From NCBI GenBank assembly GCA_030704615.1, contig CM060732.1:61671053-61735052 (forward strand): a stretch of 64,000 nucleotides of DNA, in the 5' to 3' direction. The notes below the pieces were generated by a model. That model saw only the letters and a list, made by a program, of their open reading frames with translations. It was not told the origin of the DNA and did no database searches. This DNA comes from Takakia lepidozioides. Lineage: Eukaryota; Streptophyta; Takakiopsida; Takakiales; Takakiaceae. The translations under genes were made by a program, and so were the position numbers. Shown in pieces: positions 13,000-25,215 of this stretch (the first letter of the stretch is position 1; every line of letters starts with the position of its first letter).

Positions 13000-14470
13000 C
13001 AACAGGAGAAGGCCGCCAGGAGTGGACGATCAGTTACCTGATGCGAGTTTATTTGTAATGGAGGTGCAAGGAAGTGCAGATGAATGGTTAGATTGGCAGT
13101 GGCCAATCAGATACTACCTTGCTCATGGTCAGTGCCCACCTAGTTATGGTAAGGAGCAGAGGAAGAGAATTGCTATCAAAGCTTTACCTTATACTATGGT
13201 AGGAAGCAGAATGTATAAGTTAGGACCTGATGGAGTACTAAAACGATGCTTGTACCACCATGAAGTAAATAAAGTTTTGGAGGAAGTTCATAAAGGAGTG
13301 GCTGGAGGTCATTTTGGAGAAGAGACTACCAGTAGAAAGATACTACTCGCAGGATACTGGTGGCCTACTTTGTTCAAAGATGTACACGAGTATTGTCAGA
13401 AGTGTGATGAATGTCAGAGGCTAGGACCTTTGCAGAGATCTGGAAGGATGGCCTTGCATCCTACAATGCCTACGGAACCATTTCAGAAATGGGGACTAGA
13501 CTTTGTTGGACCAATTAACCCACCATCCAAGAATACACGAAACAGGTACATAATTACAGCCACTGATTATACTACAAAGTGGGTGGAAGCTAAAGCTTTG
13601 AGGGACAACACAGCCAAGTCCACAGCAAGGTTCCTGTACGAGAACATACTTACACGATTGGCTGTCCCTTAGAATTTATCAGTGATCAAGGAAGTCACTT
13701 CATGAATGAGACCATTGAGTTGTTGACTAAAGAGTTTATGATTGTGCATAGAAAGAGTACAACATATTACCCACAGGGTAATGGGCAGGCAGAGGCTACC
13801 AACAAAATACTATGTACTATCTTGGCTAAGATAGTCAATGCAAACAGAACGGATTGGGATACAAAGCTGCTGACAGCTTTGTGGTCATACAGGACTTCAT
13901 ATAAAGTCACCACTAAGTATACACCATTCCAATTAGTTTATGGTATGGAAGCCTTACTTCCAGTGGAATTCCTGTTACCTACCATGAGAACGGAGTGGGG
14001 AAAAAGAATGGAATTGCAAGACTCCATCAAGGTCAGGAAACATGAATTATACCATGTGGAAGAAGTACGTGCTGATGCAGCTGATAATATGACCAGAATT
14101 CAGATGAAGCGAAAGGAACAGTTTGATGAAGGCAAGTTAAAGACTTTTAAGACGGGGGATTTGGTTCTATGGTTGCAGAAGAAAGGAAAGATTCAAGCTT
14201 CTAAGCTTAAATCACCATGGAAAGGACCTTATGTCATACAAAAGATGTATGATAACAACACCGCCATGTTACAAACCATTAACAAAGAAATGCTGGGAAG
14301 AGTCAATGCAAATAAGTTGAAGGGGTACAGTGGTATCCATGACAAACCCCTGCAGCATGATTTGCATGTTGAACCGCAAGAGCAGTCACGGGCTGCACCA
14401 GTGTTACGAACGGAGTATGGAACACTTGTCGCTAGGCCCAGCATATATGACCAGGGTGGGCAAAACAAAC
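13000..14470 (+). pseudogene. Integrase of the Ty3/gypsy element
   Basis: An HHCC zinc-binding domain ([15 protein letters not shown], then CQKCDEC) is followed by the catalytic core with Asp in WGLDFVGPI, Asp in FISDQGSHF and Glu in YPQGNGQAEATNK, that is, the D,D,E set. A frameshift at about 13672 splits the core between the ORFs 12929-13672 and 13702-14631. The C-terminal part continues to about 14450 and then runs into short repeats. Confidence 0.85.
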
Positions 14471-14472
14471 GT

Positions 14473-14665
14473 GACACAGCCTATCACAGCCCATCACAGC
14501 CTATCACAGCCCATCACAGTTCACAGCCCATTTATTTATACACAGCCTATCAACAACCTACCACAGCGTGTCACAGCCTATCACAGCTTACCACAGTGCA
14601 TCACAGCCTATCACAGCGTAACACAGTATGACACAGCCTGTCACAGCTCAACACAGCCTACTAAA
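14473..14665 (+). repeat. CACAGCC-type short tandem repeat inside the retrotransposon
   Basis: About 15 degenerate copies of a 10-11 bp unit resembling TATCACAGCC lie between integrase and the third ORF. Related arrays occur in both LTRs (about 6990-7135 and 19055-19255). The role is unknown. Confidence 0.75.
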
Positions 14666-15130
14666 GTTACACGATCCATAGAATCAGTGACAAGTGGACA
14701 CATAATAACTTCAGGAAAATGGATGACGGAAGAGGAAACGGAAATTACTTTAAAAATAGACACGTGGAGGTCAGGGCGCGACACACAGCAGAGAATGAAG
14801 TGCAAGGACAGGTGTCAAAAAGAAAGAGGACAAGAACGGCCGTCAAAAGGGATGAAAGGCGGGCCCATTAATGATACGGAAAAAGGGAAACGGAACGAAC
14901 GGCAAGTACAGAAAAGCGAATTCTTGTCACATGTGTGATCCTAGTGGACTATCCAACAGGGAAAGTCCACTAAAGAAGATAAAATTAAAATCCAGTCACA
15001 GCGGATACAGCCAATAGAAAACCAGAGAAAGGATCAAGAAAATGGAGGGAAATTGAGCGCAAGAGGCGGCGTCGTTCTGAGTAACGGGCGTCTCGACAGG
15101 ACAGGCCATAAATGCTAACTTGGAAAAACT
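14666..15130 (+). other. Non-coding spacer between pol and the third ORF
   Basis: Purine-rich sequence with no long open frame. It may be an internal promoter or splice-acceptor region for the third ORF; nothing specific is visible. Confidence 0.35.
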
Positions 15131-18100
15131 ATGGAGGAACTAACAGACTATACGCTCGCAATATTACTTACGCAGTGGCATAGACACGAAAGGACAGAGC
15201 AGAGCTTTTCTCTTGAGCAATGCTTGCAAGCCCCGCAGGCTTACAAGAAATTACCCATAGCTTTCTGCGGCAACCATACGTTTATGCTTTGTGCACTACA
15301 GGCATTCCTGCAGTTGTTACAGCCAAAGCAGTTCTGTGAGTCTAAAATGAAGAGAGTGAGAGGAATGGAGGAAATCAGGGTGAAGAGCACCACAATTCTG
15401 CAGAAACAAACGATGGCTACCCCACAGGCGATAAAGATACTGGAGGAGCTGAGATTGGAAGGATTGCAAAGCCTAGATTGGACACTACACCATAGACAGT
15501 ACATGTTACAATTTTTGCAGAACTTTGAGCCAAGGACAGGAACAACAACGGTGAAGGGAGTTGAATTAATGATTACTCCCCTATACCTCCAGCAATTGTT
15601 TCGATTGCCAGCAGGTCAGGTGCATGTGGAGGAACACAGGGCAAGACTGCAAATAGGGGACTTATTCCAAGAAGGGAGTTTCTTTAAAACTCAGGGTTAT
15701 GCTTGTACCAAAGCTGTGTACCCAGGGTTAAAAGAGATAGGCCAGGTATTGAACGTTCTGATTGCCCTGAAACAGAACCAACAATATTTGAGCAGATCCT
15801 TCACAGAGGAAATACTCAAAGGCCTGAAGGGACAAGAGGTACAATGGGCGGACATAATGTACAACGCACTGGTAGAGGAGATGAAAAGATTACAAGGTAC
15901 TACCGCAAAGTCTCCTATCATAGTGTCTGGCCCAATCATTGCTCAAATAATCCTTAATTCTGGCATACTTAATGCACAAGAAAGGAAGGAAATGGGAGTG
16001 TTTGAGCCAGAAACAACTGCAATGGAAGAGCAAGGCTCTTCACACAGTGAGGGTGGACTAGCAGCACAACCCGAGACTAAGAGGCAGAGAAGGGGAAAGA
16101 CTGTAGTGGCGGATCCACTGGCTTCACGGATTCCGCATGATAATGTTTCCCAAGCTCATGGCCAGGAAGGGGCACAGCAGCACAGAAAATGCTATTACTG
16201 GAAGCAGGACCTTCAGAGAGGGAGGAGGAAGTTACTTCTGCATCACAACCATCACAGCCACTTGAACGACTTGTCACAAGGTCACAAGTTATCCATGCAG
16301 CTCAACCCGAAATAATTGATTTGGAAAGTGAAGGGATAGATATTCCAACTACAGAACAGATAGTGGCAGAAATAGAGAAAGGGGACCTTCTCTATGAATA
16401 TTCTGGTCTGGTCAAGGAGACAGAAATCCCAGAGGTGCAACAGTTGCCCAAGGGAAATCCTGAGGTGCATATAATACACACACCTGTGTCGGAGGTACCA
16501 CAGGCGGAAGGTCATGACACTGTAGCACCGGTGATAGATGAAGTAGTTCAGGAAGAAAATCCGGTGGGACAATGGCCTGAATGGTTAGTGAGACATCATA
16601 CTGTTGAAGATCAGGAGGAACAGCAGCAACCTCACCATGATGACCCTCAACAGGCAATGCTGATGAGTTCCATAGGCAGGACACTTAATTTGTTGGGGAC
16701 TTATGTCAAATCCCATGTTCCAATTACCCAATTGACAGCCTTGAAAGAGGAACTCAGGAAGGAGTTTGAGGCTCGACTTGCCACTGAGTGTGCAAACAAG
16801 GTCGATGAAGAGGTCACTCTCAAGATGAAGCAGGACTTGGGCAATACAGAAATGGCTTTGCAATTGGCCAAGCAACAATTGATTGAGGCAGGCCTCGCGC
16901 AAGACCAGTTGCACGAAGCACATAAGCAACAGCTATACCAAATGCAGGTGCAGCATGAAAGCAAGTTGCAAGAACTGAATGCACTACATACGGAGTTGCA
17001 GACAGTGCATAACAGGATGGCGATACAATGTGCTACATTTACAACTATGCTTGACCAATCAACAAAAGAAATAAACAGTCAAGCGGAAAAATGTACGAAG
17101 GCAGAAGAAGAGAATGTTGAGCAAATGAAGCTCATTGTCGATATGAAGAATACAATCTGTCGCAATGAAGATACTTTCAAGCAATACAGGCAGATGGAAA
17201 GCTGATCAAGAGAAACACATCGTGGAGTTGCAACAAACCATCATGGCCAATAGAAATGAAATCGCGGTCAGTAACAAGGCTTGGAAGGAAGCCAATAATC
17301 TACTTGCTGCTATGCGCAATTGGTTGAGCCACAGGCGAAGCGCATGGAGGCTTTACAACAGCAGTTGGAATTGTACAAGCTAAGAGAGGAGCAAACTCTC
17401 AGGGGAACCACAAGCAGCTTGGTGGATAACAGCCTTATGCAGGTCTGGTTAGCACAAGGGCCAGTAGAGGGCAAAGCCCCACGGAAGCTCACCCAAAGCG
17501 AGATGAATGAGCTCAGGCTGCAGGTGCAGAACATTGCCACAACTACTATAGACAATGTCTATAGTAGGATAGCAGAGTTACAAGAGGATGTAGACGGACT
17601 CCAGACTCAAGTGGAAGACCTCACTTCAAACATCGACCAAAGAGTCTATATCCCTCAGGAACAGCTAATGGCTTCTTATTTACAAGCCAGAACTTTGGCT
17701 TTTCAGTCTTCACAGGAGGTGCAGGAGATGCCAATGATACAGGAGCCAGTACCACCACCACCACAACAGGTCAGTGTACCAGTAGCTGAACCTGTGGTTA
17801 CTACAACCACACCACAGCCACCACAGCCGGAGGTATGGGGCAATGCCGCTTTTAACCCACCTAAAACTCCAGCTGCAAGGGAGTACAGTAGGGCTATGCT
17901 TATGCCCTTCAACCAAATTCCCATCATGTTGGATTTGGCTTGGAAAGAATTTAGTCCTCCGCAGTCATTCGCACATTACTACCAAATCATGCGTATTTGG
18001 CTGCCAGTGGCAACTAGGACTAAAGTTCTTCCAAACAATCGACATATTGAAGATCATCACTTTGCACAATACTGGCACGAGGCAGGTACCATGTTGAGGG

Positions 18101-18893
18101 AATTGGTTGCTTTCCAGGTTGTACATGGACTCATTTATACCAAGACCAAGGAGATAGCAAGTATTGTCATGGGGTGCGGGCTATACTACGCTGCTTGTTT
18201 TCTGGTACGTTACCACATTGAGCAACAAAAGATGCAAACACGCTTTCAAAGTTATTCCAGTGGAGATCATTGGGTATTACCTTCGGTGCCACCTCATATG
18301 TACCTATATGACCCAAAAGTTATGATGCAAAAGGATTCTCAAATTCGTTCATGGTTTCAAGCAGCCTGCAACCATTTGTCAACACAGAAATTCGGACTTG
18401 ATGACATTTTCTATAAGGGACATGTGGCATGGAAGTACTTGCACGCTGCACCAGTAATTGGTACCCCACTCACCTGGACAGACAAGGAGCTCAGTGTCTA
18501 CACCAATTTTGCTGTTCAGCGGTTACACCAAGTTGTAAAATGCAAACTTCCAGACATGGTAGGACAGCATTGTATGCCCCAGATGATTCCAAAAAGTTCG
18601 AAAATTAAAACACCTGAGAGGCGATGAGGATTCTGATACAACTGTTTCTTCACAGAATTCTTTTGACATGGGAGAAGACTATGCAATTCAGATGGCAGAA
18701 AAGAAGCGAGGGGTCTCCTATGCCGGAAAGGTTACCTCGATATCAGCCTCCAGAGGGCCTCACTTATCCAGGTAGTGATCAACCATCTCCGTCAACCAGA
18801 GACAGACCTCGGGCTCGTACACACAGTCCGCCACGAAACTCTCAACGTCAACAAGGTGCTCACTCACAAAGGTTTGCTACTCGGAAACAGTAA
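15131..18893 (+). pseudogene. Third ORF of the Ty3/gypsy element, coiled-coil protein (frameshifted)
   Basis: The ORFs 15131-16315, 16189-17205, 17320-18627 and 18624-18893 read as consecutive parts of one protein of about 1,200 residues, broken by small shifts near 16200, 17200, 17310 and 18625. The first part starts MEELTDYTLAILLTQWHRHE and includes MITPLYLQQLFRLPAG. The middle (about 16700-17560) is a long heptad-rich coiled coil with ELQTVHNRMAIQC and KRMEALQQQLELYKLREE. Then comes a Pro-rich linker (EPVPPPPQQVSVPVAEP) and a globular region with WKEFSPPQSFAHYYQIM. The tail is basic and Ser/Pro-rich. I see no signal peptide or convincing membrane segment, so it is not an obvious envelope protein. 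The function is unknown. Confidence 0.65.
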
Positions 18894-18914
18894 ACCGTGA
18901 GGACACGGCTTTTT

Positions 18915-18930
18915 GAGGGGGGAAGGGGTA
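18915..18930 (+). other. Polypurine tract
   Basis: GAGGGGGGAAGGGG lies immediately before the 3' LTR, where plus-strand DNA priming starts. Confidence 0.75.
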
Positions 18931-18931
18931 A

Positions 18932-19885
18932 TGTTAGAGGACTGTAGGGGACTTAGACACTTATACGGGATCTGTAGGGTACCCTTAATTTTTGCACAGA
19001 CTGAGACCAACAGGAGCCTTAGGGGTGACAGCAGCGCACTGTAGAGGGGGGTTACACACACACACAGTCGTCACAGCCCGTCACAGTCGTCACAGCTTAC
19101 ACAGCCAACACAGCCCGTCACAGTCGTCACAGCAGACACAGCCGATACAGCCACACAGCCACACAGCCAGTCACAGCCCGACACAGCCAAACACAGTCGC
19201 ACAGCCAGTCACAGCCCGTCACAGTTTCACACAGCCAGTCACAGCTTGACACAGCGGTCACATCATAAGGAACGAAGAGTAGGACAGGGAACGACTGTGG
19301 GGAACAACACCTGCGAAGGGAACATGTTAGTTCACAGACAACGGTTAGCGAGGGAAACGGTTAGAACCGCGGAGAGGAAGATAAAGGGAGAAACGGGGAG
19401 ATGAGGATCATTATTCGGAGGAGGACTTCTTAGTCAGGCTGGAGCGGAGATCGGAAGCAAAAGATGGAGAGCACGGTGAAGGAGGAAAGAGGATTAGTAG
19501 ATGCTTGTTATATGCAAAGCTGTAGTGATATTGTAGAGCAGATTAGAGACATAATGGCTTCGGCCTGATACCTGATAAATCATAATCTGATACTTATACG
19601 ATACAATCACACTGTGTAGAGAGATCTGAGTGAAGCTGTGGATTGAATGGATGAGTGAAGGAAACCGATAGATTGATGAAGCAAACTGATACTTAATTAT
19701 CAATGGTAAGGTAGCTAAGATGAATGCGGAAAGGGAAACAAATAGGAAACACCCCCATGATACACTAGCTGTAGGTCATGACTGATTGTTCTGCGCGGGC
19801 TGAGTACTTAGAGATTTCCAACTCTTCTATCTTGGAGTTTCCGCCTCGGATAGCGAAGGGATGGGTGAGTAAAAGCCGCGCGACA
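18932..19885 (+). repeat. 3' LTR
   Basis: It begins TGTTAGAGG directly after the polypurine tract, ends GCGCGACA, and matches the 5' LTR. It has a longer CACAGCC-type repeat block (about 19055-19255). Immediately after it, exon 1 of the interrupted ParB/methyltransferase gene resumes. Confidence 0.9.
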
Positions 19886-19989
19886 GGGGATCCAATTTCA
19901 AAACCTAAGAAGGCGCCAGTAAGTTTTCTCTAACTTACATTTCATTGTTGAAGATCTGCGTAGAGATTGAGTGGAATGTCCCAGACAGG

Positions 19990-20622
19990 GATTGTCGCTA
20001 CCGACCATCACAACGGTGATTTGCTTTCTACTCCTCTGCTAAGGGTTTACCGCACAATGAGTGGGTGACTATCGGTACCGTCATTCACTGTTGTTCAGAT
20101 CATACAGTGTGTCTGATTGCCTTTCAAGCAGTCCTTCCTCTTCCCTTCTTTAGCAGGAACATGTGATTGAAGTCTACTGAATTGCGAGCGTCGTTAACGC
20201 CATTCGATTCTCCTCATGAGATTTATGTACCTATGTGTTTGAAGAGAGAGTGAGGGTCGGCATACCGTCAATCATCGTTGTTCAGATCATACAGTCTGAT
20301 TGCCTTTCAAGCAGTCCTTCATCTTCCCATGCTGGCGACGGTAATCACAATGGAGTTAATCTGAATAATCTGCACTTATTGTCCGCCCTAAACTATACTG
20401 AATGTCGTTGCCGCCAATCACTGACACATAGATATCATTACACAACACCGATCCGGTAGGTCCTTATCTTTTGCGATTGTCGTTAACGCCGTTCGCTATC
20501 GCTCTCGCTTTTGTTTTGAATACGGCAGGATCAGCTTTGCTTGTGTAGATTGTGCTGAATTGTTTCACACCATTCATAGTGAGTTTCTTGGAGACAGAGT
20601 GATGGTCGTTACCGCCGTTCAC
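19990..20622 (+). repeat. Intron-1 palindrome array of unit A
   Basis: Seven degenerate copies of a dyad beginning GTGA, with core GTCGTTAACGCC and ending TTCAC, lie at about 19990, 20065, 20184, 20250, 20398, 20473 and 20599. All are in intron 1 of the ParB/methyltransferase relic. The same dyad family recurs in intron 5 (22490-23228). Unit B has an array at the same place but with a different sequence. Confidence 0.7.
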
Positions 20623-22489
20623 TATTTGCAAATTACTCAGTCAGAATTAAATGGCATCGTGCAGAAAACTGTGAGGTCGAAGCCTACAGGATCAGAGGGG
20701 AAAGGATCTGGAGATGGGGACGAGTCCGGAAAAAGCTCAGAGAATACAGATGAAGCAGATGAATCTGAAGTGCACTACCTTGACAAGGTGAAAGAACTCA
20801 TGTCATTCCAGAAGGTAAACTCTCAGGAGGTTATAAGGGACATGCTCGTATCTGGAGGGCGTCTGGACATCCCTCTGTGCCAGATGATATCTATGCCTGT
20901 TGTGCGTCCACCTCTTTCCCATGACATAACAAAATTGGATAGTGATTTTGTGCATGGATATAGACTTGGTGCACAAGTTTTTTATGTGTCACTAACGGAT
21001 ATAAATGGGAAAAGCACATTAGTGTCTCTAGAGATCAGTGATAACTGGGATGAGTGCTGGAAAGATGCCAATGAGGAGTTCGAGCTGGGCCTCATGATGG
21101 GAAAGAGCACCCAGCAATTCTGCAACCACATGTTTTACGTCTGGGACGGCAACCACCGATTGCTGGCATGGATGGGATACATTCATAAACACCATGCGAA
21201 AGACAAAGACAAGCATGTTGCTGTGGAGGCAATGGTTTTGGATCCTGGAAACGACATCGCTAGGCTTCTTACAGCTATGCACGACGTGAACAAGTAAGTC
21301 ATCCAGGAGATTTCATTCCCTCTGTAGTGTCTTATTAATCCCCAAAAAACAGTGTTAAGGAATGCAATGTTTCCAATGTTTTTGCAGATCGACAGAGAAA
21401 TCGCATGTGACAACAAGCTTGGTCCACACACTATTCCGAATTCAGAGGATTGGTCTGATGAAGCTGGATGATTTTCGGACAGTACTCCCACCCAATATAA
21501 TCAAGAAGTGCGAAACAGGAAGAACTGCAGGCACTTGGTATTCTTTGACACGAGAGGCGTTTCTGGAGTACATGTATGCGGTAAGCCCGAGTCTGTACTC
21601 AGTTTACTTTTCGAATACATGTTTGTAGTCCCTTCGGTGCTAATCACTACTTGAATCAATGCAGCAAGAACTGGCAGAGGCAGCTGAGAAGGGAAAATCT
21701 GAATATTACCGCACTACACTAGAGGAACTAAGGACATCAAAGGGTGTGGGAGCTGCAATAAAGAAAGAGTTTGAAATGCGAAGAACCAAATTGATGTCCG
21801 CCTTCAGAAAGTAGCTTAGAATAGTAGATCTTGGACTTGGTTCTGAGTTCCTTCAGCAGATCAAAACACACTATGACAAGCATGTGCATCCGGAGATGCA
21901 GCAGGAGAAATTGCACCTGCTGGCCATATCAATGGTCGACCCACAAACAAAAATAAGGTGGCTGGAGATATGGAACTCAGATCAAACAGTAAAGGACTTG
22001 CATCAGTTCGAGCACCATACAGCCTGACACAAAGGTGGAAAGAATCAGTGATTTGGTGTTTGATAACTGGCTCCACAAGGCTACATTTTGGAGTCAGGTG
22101 TGTATTCAAACATGCCGTTTTCTTCTCTTCAAGTATGTGATGAGTATCTTATTTGCAATTCTGACAAATATTCCTATTGCAGCTCGAAAAGCGCGCCGTC
22201 ATTGTGCTGGATCAAACTTTGAAGGACCTGAATATTTCGATTGTTTCCCCTCCCCAAATGTCATTGGAGGCATACATAAGGAAGTGAAGAGGTCTCACCT
22301 GGAGATACTGTTTTTTCCGGGAGTTCTCCAAAGATGGTAACATTTTACGGTCCAACGACTTTGACAGTCAGGTTGGAGGAGAGTGGGCCATGATGCGAGT
22401 TGTGTACAGGTGCAATGTCATACTTGAAACTCTACTGTTTTTTTTGGGAAAAAATGTGGCTTCATAAGGATTGCAATCATAGATCCAGA

Positions 22490-23228
22490 TTGAATGTCGT
22501 TGACGACATTCACTTCTTTGTCTGAGTCATTCTTAAGCGAGTATATGAATTCACCTGGTTAGGATCTAAGGGTGTAATTATAGTGTCCCTGATTAGAATT
22601 GATAATGTCCTTGAATGGCGTTGACGACATTCACATCCGGAGTTGTTGAGAGGTCCTGAGAGTTATGTAAATTTTTGTAATGTCCATAGAGTTTAGAGTG
22701 AGGGATCGTCACTTCATTTTGCTGAATGTCAATGCAGACATTCAGTTGTTCTGCATTGTTTTTGCCTCTTGCGAGGAATCTTGAGGCTTGATAAGCTCTG
22801 TTATGAGAAATCCAAAGTGAATGTCGTTGACGACATTCACTTCTGTGTCTGTATTATTCACCAGCGACAATTTGAATTTACATGGATTGGGAGCTAAGTA
22901 ATTGGTTCCTTGTTGGTATTTTTGTGAATGGCGTTGACGTCATTCACATACAGTGTTGTTGTGAGGTCCTCAGTGATATGTTCGTTATGAATGTGCATTG
23001 AGTTTTCCGGGAGGGTTCCTTACTTGAGTTTATGATTTCCATCCTTTGATTTTGCTTCATTTGAGGAATAATTAGGCTTGATTAGGAGTGTATTCACAAA
23101 TCCAAAGTGAATGTCGTTGACGACATTCACTTCTATGTCTGTGTCATTCCAAAACGATAGTTTGCATTCACCTGGATTAGGGTGTATTTACAGTATCATT
23201 GAATGGAATGTTTTGAATGGACATTCAC
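22490..23228 (+). repeat. Intron-5 palindrome array of unit A
   Basis: Seven copies spaced about 90-180 bp apart (22490, 22611, 22722, 22817, 22924, 23107, 23199). The best have perfect 11-bp arms, GTGAATGTCGT and ACGACATTCAC, around a 2-bp centre. Variants with GTGAATGGCGT alternate, giving a higher-order unit near 300 bp. The intron is much longer (960 bp) than its counterpart in unit B (184 bp), apparently because of this array. Confidence 0.8.
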
Positions 23229-25215
23229 ATCTGGAGCAGTCGTGTGGTCCTGAAAGGTCATTGGAGCAGTTCTCAGAGCCATTTCATTCTATGTTTTTTT
23301 CATTCTGTTCTACTTGCATCTTACTCACTGAACGCTTTGGTGGGTTGGGATTTATCTCCTTTTTTTCAGGTACACGAAATATGTGCTTATGGAAGGAAAT
23401 CATCTGAGCGGAATTCCAGACTATCTTGACATGTGGTCGGACCCTGCAAACGATCCAACCATGTATACTGCAGGGATGGCTGTCGATGATGCAGAGTCGA
23501 AAGAGAGGATACACTGGGGTGCCTTCGCCTACCTGGGAAAATATAATCTCATTCCTCAATCTGGTGAGAATTCCAGTTTCTTTCCTTTTTCTCTGAAAGT
23601 TGCGTAGGCAGTATTTCAGTCTCGTTCTTTGAAAACATTCTTGCCATCGTTCTTATAAAAAACATGTCTGTTGCAGGTGAGCACAGGTCCCACCTTCGTG
23701 TGCGGTGTGCAGAAAACTTATGCGGCCGACATTGTCATTCTCGACATCCCGGATGGCCAGGCTGTGCCAAAAGTTCTTCCAAAGGGCAAGACGCCAGGCT
23801 GGAACAAATTCGAGGACAACTACTGGAGTTGGGTGTTCGGGTTCTGTAATAACTTCCTCTCTAATGCAGGGACACTTCTGCTTTTTCAGTCATGTGACAA
23901 TGATAGTCGTCGGGCATTGGCATCATACCTCAAGTCTTCAGGGTTTGAAGTTTTGCGCACATGGAGTTGTGAAAGGGGGTTTCCCTGGTCAGCTGGTATG
24001 CCATCTCCCTTCTGCTTGTGCTTTCATGATGAGTTTCAATGTTCTCTGCAGCTCCACTCTAGTAGAATCTGTTATGATCGACACCGATCATCACCGATTC
24101 GTGATAAAAATGATTTTTTTGTGTCTGAGTTCTAAATAGCTGATGTACACACTTCCACTATAGATTGTGTTTACCACACTAACCTGCTATCTTTGGCAGA
24201 CGAGGATGTTCGAGGCGATCTGCCTGCGCATGATTCGCACCTCCAAGACACCATCCTCCATCCGCAGCTTTGAGATTTCTGACCAGGGTTGTTTCGTCAA
24301 CCCCCCCTATGAGCCCCATGTCGATGACATTTTGTACAACTTCATGCAGTCCAGTCAGACTCTGAAGAGACCAGATGGCACTCCCTGGAGAGGTGCAAAG
24401 GAAAAGTCCCCAGCGTTCATGCAAATACTGCTGGAGTCATGCAGCCACCACTCTGCACGGGTGGTCGATCTTTCTGTGTCCACAGGTTCGTTCTCTCCCT
24501 TCCGAATTGGTTTTCTTTCAACAGTTTTATCTGCTTAAATCCCCCCCACCAAACTGTTCATGTCCTCCTATGTGGTGCAGGAGCAACTTACCATGCATGC
24601 AAGGCAGGCGGAAGAAGCTTTTTTGGCATGGAGGGTGATTCTGACCTCTACAACACAGTGCTCCTCCCCCTTTTGTTTGGCTCCACTTCAGGCACACAGA
24701 CTGATCGGATTCAAATTCGAAATGATGACGATCCCGAAGATAAGCAGGTCGACAACGACTTTTCATGTGAGTATGTGCTAAACCCTCTTTGGGAGCCATA
24801 CTCAATTTCTCAATAATATCAAAGTTACAGTAATAACTTTTTCAGGCTGTCTTTCAGGAAAGGCAACGGTGGATCTTCAGGAGATACAGTCATTTCTGGC
24901 GAGTCTGTTTTCGACAGCCCCCTTTCCAATTTTCTGCTTCCTGTTTATGCCGAAGCAATGGCACTTCACGCGGCCGAGTCCCTATCCCTTGACTTTTTAC
25001 TGCCCTGCCGTAGGTGTATCCAGCGTGGATCCGGTGTTCTAAAATACTTAGACTTAGATGCAGAGGAAGCGGGGATACATTGTACTGACTCTGAGTCAGA
25101 CTGAACTATATTCTTTTAATATTCATTTTCATACTATCTGGAAAACGTTGAATCCCCTTCCTCCACCGTAGTTGTTCCTTTAGAAAAAATAATAATCACA
25201 GAATCAATTTTCATT

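Larger units (their letters stand above)
6850..19885 (+). mobile_element. Ty3/gypsy LTR retrotransposon, about 13 kb, with third ORF
   Basis: Two LTRs (6850-7752 and 18932-19885) flank a primer-binding site, gag with three zinc knuckles, then protease, reverse transcriptase, RNase H and integrase in Ty3/gypsy order, and a long extra coding region between integrase and the 3' LTR. Size, the FLDDF polymerase motif and a 3' extra ORF fit the Athila/Tat side of plant Ty3/gypsy elements. The LTRs differ by a handful of substitutions and several indels, so insertion was fairly recent. It lies within exon 1 of the unit A ParB/methyltransferase gene. A clean 5-bp duplication is not visible; the first bases of the 5' LTR look altered. 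Coding regions carry several frameshifts. Confidence 0.9.
6793..25104 (+). pseudogene. ParB-like / DNA-methyltransferase-like fusion gene, disrupted (unit A)
   Basis: Homologue of the gene at 53844-59496. Exon 1 starts at ATG 6793 and is split by the Ty3/gypsy element: 6793-6849, then 19886-19918, donor GTAAGT. Later exons: about 20641-21293 (ParB-like motif VWDGNHRLLAW), 21388-21580, 21665-22097, 22183-22409, 23370-23563, 23677 to about 23995, 24200-24485, 24581-24766 and about 24846-25104. Most intron positions and phases match unit B. An in-frame TAG at 21812-21814, frameshifts near 22020 and 22270, and the retrotransposon disable it. The methyltransferase part has DIPD where DPPY-type residues are expected and DLSVSTG instead of a glycine-rich motif I. 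The lysine-rich linker of unit B's exon 6 is missing. The acceptor of exon 2 could also be 24 bp further on; the exon 7/8 junction is uncertain. Confidence 0.75.

Noticed and set aside
15131-16315. Envelope glycoprotein in the retrotransposon
   Set aside because: I see no signal peptide, membrane anchor or cleavage site; the coding region continues as coiled coil.
6845-19890. 5-bp target duplication of the Ty3/gypsy element
   Set aside because: GAGAA at the left and GGGGA at the right do not match; the start of the 5' LTR appears altered, so no duplication is claimed.
22490-23228. CRISPR array
   Set aside because: Repeats are palindromes with spacing of 90-180 bp, the between-repeat segments are themselves related, and they lie in a eukaryotic intron.
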